64,000 nt of DNA from Letharia columbiana (lineage: Eukaryota; Ascomycota; Lecanoromycetes; Lecanorales; Parmeliaceae): NCBI RefSeq assembly GCF_014066305.1, contig NW_023501047.1, positions 1,116,001 to 1,180,000 of the forward strand, read 5' to 3'. Under the pieces are notes generated by a model, which made no database searches, was not told the DNA's origin, and saw only the letters and a program-made list of their open reading frames with translations. How positions within the stretch are numbered: position 1 is the first letter of the stretch; every line of letters starts with the position of its first letter. The position numbers and the translations under genes were made by a program. Of the stretch, positions 10,802-20,224 are shown one piece after another.

Positions 10802-13496
10802 ATGGAGTCACCCGAGGGACCCAAGGCTGAGATCCGGTATACCGTCAGAAAGCACCTGGAGGATTTCGAACATCGTTTGACTGGAGAGTTCACCGAAAAG
10901 CTCACGGAGCGTAAGCGTTCCTATATGTGGTGGAGAGGTTGAAGATGTGGGCTAATTGCATGGGATGCCCTCAGGTGACAAAGTTTACTCGGTTGAAAGA
11001 AGCAAATATCTACAAGAGATTGATGCTCTGCGAATAAAAGTGGCAAGGACCGAGGAAATAGAAGCGGAAAATAAGAAACTCAAAGCGGAGCTCGAAGAAG
11101 TCAGACAGCGGCACCGAGAGCACTCAAACACTGGTAGCCACGGTGGTAATAGCGGAGCGTATCGATCAAGTGCTACCTTTAAGACTGAGAATCTGTCCGT
11201 TGACATCAAAGAGTACAATCGAGTCAAAGAGGATTTGATCAAGCTTGGAAGTGACTATGGAAAACTTGTCTGGGCCCGAGAGCACCTGGAGACAAAGGTT
11301 CGGGAGCAAAAGGATTCCCTCAGACAGTGGAAAGAATATCGAAAGAGTTGGATATTGAAACATCCCAATAAGCGGCTCGGTCATCTACGGCCTAGCTCTA
11401 CGAGAGCCAGCCCACTAACAACAGCGGAACAACGCAGATCTTCAAGTGCTCCCGCTCCGCCAGTACTCCCCGAGGCTCTCTCTCCTTCTCTTAGTGGTTT
11501 TTCTAGGTCTCTATCTCCTAATCACAATGCACTAGCAGATCCAAAAGAAACAGAATACCGGCACGATCAGGTCTTTGAACATCATAGTAGAGACTGGGGA
11601 TCACGGTCAGACGAGACTAGCATATTGCAAACTGGGCATAAGGTCGCCACTGCGTCAGATTCTGGGGATGTTACCGAGGCTACTCCTGAGTCTGAAGGGC
11701 AAGCGGAGCCAATTAAAATCGAGCCAGCCACTGGTGGTAGTTCACCCATCATAGTGTTCGAACGATCATTAAAGCGAAGGCATTCTGCGAGGGGTAGTTC
11801 CCAAAACATCCACGTGCATGAGGATGATCAACGCCATCTGGGAGCAGCCCCCCGGACCTTCCCAACTAAAAACGAGCAATTTTCAAGTCCAATACCAGTT
11901 CCACCTCTCCTTCATTTGAATGGACCCCATGACAGTCTTGACTTGGACGATGTTGGAGGCCATCTCGATACGCCGAGGAAGAGGCAACGAATGGCGCAGG
12001 AACGGCTTAGGTCCTCAATGATGGTAACTTTGACAGCAGCGCAGGACGAAGAAGACAAGCTAGATGATATGACGGCGGCCCAATCTCCTCGACATTCAGA
12101 TGACGAGCACTCCGATATCGAGGGCGAGCGAGACAAGCAAGCCAGCTCATCCACAGAAAAGTATACCACCCTACCCGAGAAAACAGCAGATGACAAGAAG
12201 AAAGTTCGCAGAGACGAGAGGATGAAAGTTCGCAGAGACGATAGGATGGCCCGACAACACGCCCACAATGATCGGATTCATCAACGGCTAGAGGCCGCTG
12301 AGAAGAGGAACCCCATTCTCGACCTTCCCAGGTCCTCATCTCCGATTACCAACGAGCCTGCCCAACAACCCCACACGCCTAACGACCCTCGAGAAGTCAG
12401 GCAACGAAAACCCCAATTGGCTAGCCCTGTTATTCTACAGTCTAGAGATGTCAATGCCTCTGTTTTACCGAGGACCAGCGATCCATCCGCAAATCGAAAG
12501 CGGCCCTATCCTCCAAGTCGCCAAGATCGCGGTGCAGCCTATATCGCAGTCTTAGCTGAAGACGGAGCAAGACTGTCTTCCAACGGTGATGCACTTAAGA
12601 CTGGGAAGATTCTTGGGGACGTGCAAAATAATTCGCATGGGCCTGCGGATAAGGAACCCAAAGCGCCAACTACCCACCATCGCCTCGGGGCTCTATTGAC
12701 CAAACCCTCTCCTGAGAAGTCGCTCCTCATATCCGAAGAGTCTGTTGCCCATGTCTCTCCTGATCAGGCATGGGCAAAGACGCCAATTCCCCAGTCAGTG
12801 TATCATAAAAGGTCCAAAACTCCAGCTACACCTCGAAGCCTCCCGGCCAAGAGATCTGAGCTCAACCATTGCCCAGGAAATAAATCCGAACTGGCAACAA
12901 AGAATCTCCCAGCATTTCGCAAGGCCCCACTGGTAGACTACTCGGAACCCCGGCCAGAGCAGGAACCTCTCCGAACGCGACCAGTAGATCGCCTCGGCCT
13001 GCAAGATTTCAAGTTAAACCCCTCTTATAGTGACTACGCATATCACGAGACCGTCCGCAGACACGATGAGAAGAAGTCTATCTCCGGTTGCACCGACCGT
13101 CACTGTCTAAGATGCAAGGAGCTTCGGAAATATATTACCGATAGCGGATATAACACGGCTCAGAAGCCGGGAGAAAGCGAAGACGAGGCGGACTGGCGTC
13201 TGATGCAAGAGTTTCTTGGAGACAACCACCGCCAGTTGAGGAGTATGTCCTCGAAGGAGAGGTCGGATCTCTTGATTGAAGCAAAGGTTAAGGAATTTGC
13301 CAATCGATATGGTTGTCATAGACAGGCCTTTCCACGGGCACGAGAGGCTCCAGGGCTTTGGGAAGTGGACTTTCCGACTACCCAAGAGGAAGCGGACAAT
13401 CGGGCTGCCGCGGATATAATGGAGCGAGAGAAAGTGCAAGAAAGATATTGGGAGGCGATTAGGCCGAAGGGAAAGTGGATCTTTGCAGACGAATAG
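10802..13496 (+). CDS. Sae2/Ctp1/CtIP-family DNA-end resection factor
   Basis: Two exons, 10802-10910 and 10975-13496, give 876 aa; the codon split C|GT restores frame across a 64-nt intron. Residues about 10-110 form a charged coiled coil (IDALRIKVARTEEIEAENKK), matching the N-terminal oligomerisation region of the family. A long Ser/Pro-rich disordered middle carries many potential CDK sites and a short tandem repeat (KVRRDERMKVRRDDRM). The C-terminal domain is diagnostic: GCTDRHCLRCKELRKYI, then RYGCHRQAFPRAREAPGLW and EVDFPTTQE, the Cys-rich RHR-like block of Sae2/Ctp1/CtIP. Family knowledge: this domain activates Mre11 nuclease to start resection at double-strand breaks and remove Spo11. 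The protein is much longer than yeast Sae2 (345 aa), as is usual for filamentous fungi. Confidence 0.9.
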
Positions 13497-15335
13497 GGTG
13501 AAGAGGGGGTTCTGGTACTGCTGCTTTCTCGTCTAGCATTTTATGAGCTGGAGTTTTGGTAGCTTTCGGCATGGCCGGTTCCTCGGTGGACGATCACGTT
13601 GATGGCATTTGTGCTCATGACTTCCACGTTGTTTCAGAGCTAGACGCCTCTTGGCTCGTTGCGTGTGGGCTTCAGCTACGTGTATCATAGTGAACGGTTA
13701 ACACCAAGTCACAATTCATTCGCTCTAACAATACTCTGCAAATGTCTCAGACCAATCGAAATAGTTCTGGGGGCCGATATTTTGTGAACTTCCTCTTCAT
13801 CACTGGGCGAGTTGACTAAAATATAGCCGGCTGCGGACTGATCTGAGACTGCTGATATCAGGGCTTGCTCTGCCCCCCTTGAGCAGAAGGATCGATTGCT
13901 TTTGGCAGTATGGAAATGGACATGTCTCAGGGCCTGCAACCGGTGATCCGGTAGCCGTGAGTATGGAATCGAGATCAAGGTCATGCATTCACGAGTCTTC
14001 AGGCTTGAGGGAGGACGATAGAATTCGACAGCGAGGTCTCTGATTGCCTGTCTAGGTTTGAGGAACTTGAAAGCGACGAGGCTTTTTTGGTTTTCAATAC
14101 TAGGGTGTTTCAAAAGTGAGAGGTGGGAGATGGGCTGGATTTGGGGGCTCGAGTCGTTTTCCTTGTTGTGGCGGCTGGGGTTTGTGAGACAGGGAGGAGA
14201 TGTAGAAGGTCGGGTTCACATTCACAAACCCGAAGTTCGGTAGGTTAAGGAACGAAGAGATGAAGCAAATTGACCTCACATATTTTGCTAGGGGTTTTAG
14301 AACGTTCTCGACCCTGGTGACCAAAGTTTAGAATAGTAGGGGATGCAGCAATGCTGGACAAAACGTTTCCATTGAAACTTGAGTAGTCTCGGCTTGTTTT
14401 CGACGGCCAAGTTGCTCTCGTACCATCGTAGTTGCAACGTGTCTAGACTTGACCAAACAAGGAATGTAACAAGATCACGAGTCATGCGCCCAACCCAGGG
14501 TGTCTTGCTTTTGAATGATTTGCGATTGATCACATGCTCAGGATGCCGGAGGGAGACCTTGTGCAGGAAACACCGACCTGATCCACCTATCAGAGCTCGC
14601 TCACCGTGATTGCATGAGACCGTCTCAAACCCTCAAGGGTTCAAGGACAGTCCGTCAAGAGCATAGCGAGAAAGGCTCTTTAGGCAAGGCGCCGTCAAAT
14701 GTGTGGGGCCAGACTAGGGAAGGTGGACGTCATGGAAGAAGGTCAAGCCGGCATCGCCGCCCTGAGCCCTGAGTCTGGCAGTCTGCGCAGTCTGCTGCTC
14801 TTGGTCACATGTCAGCAGTGAATTCGAACATGATTGGTCTAGTCTCATCGAGCCTGCCTTACGGAGACAGTGCAACAGGTGTAAAGCGGCAGGATTGAGT
14901 GCATTGATGGCCTGAGATAGTCAGCTTTGTCAGGATAACTCAAAGCATTCGGGGCTCTGACTAATTGACAAAAACGGGGCAATCCTCACGCTAGGCCCTT
15001 CGGGTTGCAGGTGTGCTAGCCATCTCATCACCTTACCTAACCACGATGCACGCTAGGCTAGAGTTCGAGGCCCCCTGTAGCCGAGACAATACTATGCGGT
15101 GGAAAAGCCTGTTGCCAAAGCCCCAAAGCAGGAGGGGGAGGCTAAGGAAAGATAGATAACACCATCCACGAGTAGGAGCCGTGCTTGGCTCTACCAGACC
15201 TGTCACATTCTCCCTAAGTCTTTATAAGAGGAGACCTCACACCTGCTCAGAAAGAGAAACTTGACAAGAACATAGCACAGGAGACGAGGACCCGTTTCTT
15301 GCAGGAGGATACGACTTTGATCATTGAAAATTTGG
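13497..15335. other. Intergenic with a doubtful minus-strand locus at about 13709-14533
   Basis: A 134-codon minus-strand frame (13709-14113) and two shorter upstream frames (to 14533) contain hydrophobic/basic patterns such as WSSLDTLQLRWYESN and RQAIRDLAVEFYRP that could belong to a small multi-exon gene. I could not join them through convincing splice sites and recognise no domain. The segment 14620-15200 appears non-coding and leads into the promoter of the next gene. Confidence 0.3.
15222..15228 (+). promoter_or_regulatory. TATA-like element upstream of first SnoaL-like gene
   Basis: TTATAAG lies about 110 bp before the first in-frame ATG at 15336 and is preceded by a pyrimidine-rich stretch, consistent with a core promoter. 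Confidence 0.45.
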
Positions 15336-15890
15336 ATGTGTATAGCTGGACTGCTGCCTCAACATATCAGAAGCCTCATCAGTACGTCCAGCAAACAGCT
15401 GTCGTCAAGCTCAACAGACAGCATCCTGACCGTGTGAGAACAGTGTCTAAAGATATCGAGCAGATCTCGGCTGTCTTACATGCTTATCAAGATGCCCTCA
15501 ACAACGCAAGCGTTGAAGACGCCGTGAAGCTCTACACTCAAGATGGCATCGTCATGCCCCAACACTCGCCCTCGTTCGTCGGCATTGCCAACGTGCGCAA
15601 GGCCTACGAAAGCTTCTTCGAGATCATCAAATTCGATGTCAAATTCGACATCCAGGAGGTCATGCCTGTCAGCCCTGAATACGCCTTCGCTCGTAAGCAA
15701 TGAGCAGGACCTATGCACAAACCCTGGGGGCTGACCAAATGCAGGTACTAACTCCGCTGGTACAACTGTCGTGAAAGGTCGTGGCAAAGGGAACGAGGCC
15801 AATCAGGAGCTGTTCGTCTTCAAAAAAGTTGGCGGCGAATGGAAGATCGCACGCTACTGTTTCTCGACAACCAATCCTCCTCCGAAGTAA
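15336..15890 (+). CDS. SnoaL/DUF4440-like NTF2-fold small protein
   Basis: Exons 15336-15381, 15444-15692 and 15745-15890 give 146 aa. The core reads ISAVLHAYQDALNNASVEDA, VKLYTQDGIVMPQHSPSFVG, then R|TNSAGTTVVKG, ANQELFVFKKVGGEWKIARY and CFSTTNPPPK. This is the pattern of fungal SnoaL-like/DUF4440 proteins, a cone-shaped alpha+beta barrel found in small hydrolases, isomerases and proteins of unknown function. Frame and splice sites are clean, with a CTGAC branch site in intron 1. The family normally begins M-S-x-x-DI; here the genomic base pattern is GTG TCT, and removal of the 62-nt first intron creates ATG TCT AAA. An upstream in-frame ATG adds MCIAGLLPQHIRSLI. Which Met is used is unclear. 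No catalytic residues can be assigned. Confidence 0.75.
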
Positions 15891-16861
15891 GAACATGTTG
15901 GATGGATCACCAGGGATGACATGAGGATTTGAAATGTGACTCCAGGCCGACGAAGCTTACTTTGAAATGACAAATTGAAAGGGAAAGGATTGGCAATGGA
16001 AGACTGGCTGGTTAGCATGGGTTCTATACTTCTGCAGCGGAGGATCGATGTAGCCTAGCCAAGAACAAGTATGACAGCCCGTTGATCTCGGCTGCCATGT
16101 GTCTCGATCGTAAGTGTTGCAAGCGATGGCGTGTTTTCAACATTGGTACCAGAGCAACAAGTCAAGGAGAGCTTCAGGGTTCTGGCCAGGAAAGCAGAAC
16201 GTCCGACGTCTGGTCACCTAGTCTAGCTGTATGGCTGATCAACCTTTTGAACTTATCTCCATCGTTGGGGAGGGGCGAAAGCAGTCCACGACAAGGCAGC
16301 TTGCTGCTCGTACACTGTTTGGGATAGCATTCGTGTGATGTGTGAGGGATTGGCAATTGTGACAATAGAACTCTGACCCGATCTAGGGAGCTTTGTAATG
16401 CATCTAAATGAGCGCTATGGATAAGCTGATGCAGCGCAATGCATCACGAAGGTCCGGGTACCTTACGGTTGGTCTACATGTTCAATTGAAGTGGTTTGGT
16501 TGCAATGATTTGACAGGGTTAGCGTTGATATCGGCGGAACTAGCAAGCCTAGCGGCAGATGCAGCCTTATCCTTCTTGGCGCCGATCGTTCTTACAAAGC
16601 AGATTTCAAACAAGCCTCAATGCATCTCTCAAGCGTTACTGATCACCAAACCGTGTGAAATATTTCTAAGCCTTGGAGATGGAAGACAATCAATCACTAA
16701 TGCGCGGGGTTTGGGCATCTACCCCACGTCGACCCGTCGAGGCTGAGGAGTCAACGTTTGAGTGCAGAAACTCAAGATGGGCCTTGTCCGCACTCCCTCC
16801 CATGTCCACAGACTTCCGCTCTCTCGCTCTTTGAACGACACCCAGGACTGTTATCGCCACA
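15891..16861. other. Intergenic between the two SnoaL-like genes
   Basis: No convincing coding sequence. Includes the promoter of the second SnoaL-like gene. Short frames near 16082-16327 and 16408-16746 lack domain content. Confidence 0.5.
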
Positions 16862-17569
16862 ATGTCGTCTACTACACCTACCGAAGTTGTCTCGAAGCTT
16901 CTCAAGAACACACTCAATCCCGAGGTCAGTCCGCTTCTTATTCGTGCCCAATCGCAGAACCGCTGGATATTGACCGCCAAGTAGGTAGTCAGAGAGCTCG
17001 TTGCCCCAGATGCAACTTATGTATCACTCAACTACGACAACCCTGATCTTACCAAGATCCTGCCGTACGCAGGTAGCCATACAAAAGGTACCAGGCTATC
17101 TTGCCTGCCTTAAGTGGCTGTGCTTACGACTGTCCCAGCCGGCCCACAGGCCATTATCGATACCTTTGCCACCGTCAATCGAATCTGGGCCAACGAAGCC
17201 TTTGAGATCCAGACCCTTTTTGGCGCTGGGAAAGATGTAGCGGTCTTTGGCAGTTTCACCTATCGCTCGAGATCCTTGGGAAAGGTGTCCGTCAGTCCGT
17301 TTTCGATCTGGTGTAAGGTCAACGAAGACGGGAAGGTGACATACATGCAATTCATGGAAGACACTCTCGGATCGACCGATAGTTTCAAAAAAGGGGGACA
17401 GAAGCAATATGTTGTATTCAAAGAGAAGGGAGAGATTGAGGTCCAGTTGAATGTGGAAAGGGGGTTCAGGCATCTGCTGAACATGATGGGAGAGTTCCGT
17501 CTTATGTGGTCTTGTACCGCTGGGATTGGTAGCAATGGCTTCCGGTCGCCTGAAGCGATCAGCCCTTGA
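16862..17569 (+). CDS. SnoaL-like NTF2-fold protein (second, unrelated subtype)
   Basis: Exons 16862-16924, 16985-17087 and 17139-17569 join in frame to 198 aa. The body reads TPTEVVSKLLKNTLNPE, VVRELVAPDATYVSLNYDNP, GPQAIIDTFATVNRIW, AVFGSFTYRS and VSPFSIWCKVNEDGKVTYMQ, ending FMEDTLGSTDSF, typical of fungal SnoaL-like proteins annotated as ketosteroid-isomerase-fold. Homologues normally end around residue 145-150; here the frame continues about 50 residues with no recognisable content, so the true end may involve a further intron or the stop may be displaced. The gene lies in the same orientation as the previous SnoaL-like gene but shows little similarity to it, so this is not a simple tandem duplication. 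Confidence 0.75.
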
Positions 17570-18231
17570 GACGCCGAGCTCGCTACAATTTTTCGAGTTT
17601 TTTATTGCATTTGGGTACCAGCCTCTTCAGAATTCAACAGGCCTAGTCCCGAACGCTTTCAATACACCTTCACATTTATCAAGCCGTCCAATATGCCAAA
17701 GGTTCAGCTCTCAACAATCATGAGACAACTATCCCCGGGTGTTCTTCCCTCAATCCTCCATAAAAGCACCCATGCAATATCCAGCGTTACAATTGGCTCT
17801 CATCTATAGTCCTATCAGCTTCCTCTTCCGACGCCATGACCCATGCTTCGATTTGGAGGAGGCTGGGAAGCAGACCACCAACAGATTGATTAGGGTTACG
17901 ATAAGGCTGAAGAGGGATAATGATATAATGATTTTCGGTCTAGACCCGAGGGCCCCACTTCTCCAGTCACCCTTCCGCGTGGTTTCCTGGCAGACTGATA
18001 ATACTCTAATAAATGTCAGCTTCCAAGATTCCAATCTCGCAACTTCCACTGATTATTGGGAGAGCTCGAATGCTAGTCCAGAAAGTCTATCACTCTCCTT
18101 CCCACATTATTGCCCAATGACGCTAGATATGCTCTCTATTCACAAACCTCCACATTCCCCTTCGAAAGCAGCGGTCAGACTTGTCCATCAATGACTTTCC
18201 GAATGCAGGCTTCGCCCTTCACACTGCCAAG
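17570..18231. other. Intergenic upstream of GPI protein
   Basis: No supported gene. Probable promoter of the GPI-anchored protein. An open frame at 17739-18194 lacks recognisable features. Confidence 0.5.
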
Positions 18232-18954
18232 ATGGTGACTCCAGTCTACCTCCAATGCGTCCTCTTCTTGCTCTCTCTCCACTACTGCTTGACCTCGGCC
18301 CAAAATAGCGTTGGAAGCTTCTTCACAGCAATCTACCTCAATGGCGCTCCTGTCGCCTCCTACCAAACATCCTGCTCCAACATGGGCCAATCGCAATACT
18401 GCTGCAACTCTGGTCAATCATGCGCCTGGGACGATGCAGGGAAAGTCGCGTGTTGCGCGTCTGGGTACAACTGTCAGGGTAGCGCATACAGCTCCAATGC
18501 AGGCGCTGCAGGGCAATATTATCCCTCGTCATCATCAACATGGAGTCAAGCGGAGCAAACCACGACCGTCTACGAAAGTGCCAGTCAGAACTGCAATTGC
18601 GAATCGTCGACCGCGCCGAACGTCGTCCCAATTGTCCCCGTGACAGAGACGACTGTCGAGTCTTACTACTCTCCAACGACAACGAGCTACTACAGCCCCA
18701 CCACATCAGCATACTCTCCCTACACGACGACTACAACAGCGGCAGCAGGACAAGAGGCGGAGGTGACGAGCTCGGGCAGTTGTTCAACGGGATACAAAAC
18801 CATAGTAGAGGCGAACGTTGGTGCCCCCACACGAACCGTGGGCTGTTATGTCATCATCAACGAGGGCGGGAAGCGGACGAGGGGCCAAGGGGGCGGAGTG
18901 GAGGTGTTGCTGGGGGCTATGAGCTTTTTGGCCGTCGTAACAAGCATGCTGTAG
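18232..18954 (+). CDS. Cysteine-rich GPI-anchored cell-wall/surface protein
   Basis: Intronless, 240 aa. The ATG at 18232 gives a signal peptide (MVTPVYLQCVLFLLSLHYC, cleavage near TSA|QN). About residues 30-80 hold seven cysteines spaced SCSNMGQSQYCCNSGQSC then CCASGYNC (C..CC..C..CC..C). A Ser/Thr/Tyr-rich stalk follows with imperfect SYYSPTTT repeats, typical of O-glycosylated wall proteins. The C-terminus has small residues and a hydrophobic tail (VEVLLGAMSFLAVVTSML), as expected for GPI attachment. The architecture resembles many uncharacterised ascomycete surface proteins; I assign no function. The frame extends upstream without an ATG, so the signal peptide decides the start. Confidence 0.78.
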   Translation: MVTPVYLQCVLFLLSLHYCLTSAQNSVGSFFTAIYLNGAPVASYQTSCSNMGQSQYCCNSGQSCAWDDAGKVACCASGYNCQGSAYSSNAGAAGQYYPSSSSTWSQAEQTTTVYESASQNCNCESSTAPNVVPIVPVTETTVESYYSPTTTSYYSPTTSAYSPYTTTTTAAAGQEAEVTSSGSCSTGYKTIVEANVGAPTRTVGCYVIINEGGKRTRGQGGGVEVLLGAMSFLAVVTSML

Positions 18955-19206
18955 CAATGATCACGATCTATCTGTACACAAGCTCAGCCGGAAGCGCCCG
19001 GAGGGTCCACCCACCCACCCACCACACCTCGCTTTGCCCAACTTCTCCACGTCGAGTTTGCCCGGATGACACGTGAATCCTTCGGCGCTTCGCTAGCCGT
19101 TGCCAATATGAGCAGTTGCACCACTGATTAGAGTCCGCGTGCTAACTCTAGCCGTCAGCCTCATGTTTGCCTCATTCCCTTGGAGCGTGCTAAGCTTCAC
19201 TCTTCG

Positions 19207-20050
19207 CTAACCGTAGCTAAGACCCTTCGGATTAACCCATTCTGGTTACTATCTAAGATACGTTATGGAACCTTCAGATAGCACACCTAAGCGTAGATTT
19301 CTAAATTATAGTTAGTCTATCTTATTTTTACCGTCGATTATTATATTATTTATATTAAACTATTCTTAATTTAATATATAAACTTTATAAGATATTTTTA
19401 ACGTATATAAGAAATTAAATATATATATATAAGTTTTCTTTAAAAAAAAATATCTTTACTTACGAGTTTTTAATCTTTTTTTAAATCTAGTTTTAATACT
19501 ATTTAACGTTTAATTTATATTTTTTAAAAAGATTAAAAAAGTATTTAATTTAATTTAATTAATTATATAAGTATTATAAATTTCTTATTAAGATATTAAT
19601 AGCTTAATATTACGTATATATCTATTAATAAACTAAATTATATTCTAAATTTTTATTATATATATTAATAGAATACGTACTTATCGAAATCTTATTAAAG
19701 ATTATTTCTTAATAGTAAGATTAAAAATTTATAAGATAATATCTTAAAAAAGTATTAAAATTTATATTTTATTTTATATTTTATCTTTTTAATCTTTAGA
19801 AAATAATATTAAGATTTTAATAGATTTAATAGATTTATATATATTACGATATCGAATACTTATATATAATATTTAATTTTAATATTATTAAATTTTAAAA
19901 TAAGCTTTAAAGTATTATATATATAGATTTTTATTAATAGAAAATAGAAGCTAGCTATTAATATATTTTATCGTATAACACTTAAAAATCGATACTCGAT
20001 CTAAACAAATTTCGGTTGTTCTGATCCGAAGGGGCTTAGTGACGGGCTAG
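19207..20050. mobile_element. RIP-degraded AT-rich island with inverted-repeat arms (probable dead transposon)
   Basis: From about 19240 to 20010 the sequence is almost entirely A/T, with abundant TA and scarcely any CpG, in sharp contrast to flanks near 50% GC. This is the signature of repeat-induced point mutation, a process that turns C to T in repeated DNA. At the edges 19217-19234 (CTAAGACCCTTCGGATTA) and the reverse complement of 20022-20039 (CTAAGCCCCTTCGGATCA) match at 16 of 18 bases. One of the two differences, T versus C in the final TTA/TCA, fits a RIP transition. The arms extend more weakly to 19207 and 20050 (CTAACCGT / CTAGCCCGTC). No coding sequence survives. The element's class cannot be told; terminal arms favour a DNA transposon or MITE. 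Confidence 0.65.
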
Positions 20051-20224
20051 GCTGGTCTAAGGGACTGAGGCAACCCGACCATGTGCGGGAGTGTGGGAGG
20101 TCGATTACAACTGTATTTCTTGGAACGGCATAGTGCGAGAGTGTGTACCTTAGCTCATGGCGGCATCCCACCACTACATAGCTGATGCTCACACCGTCCT
20201 CCCAACATCACACTGACAACAGCA

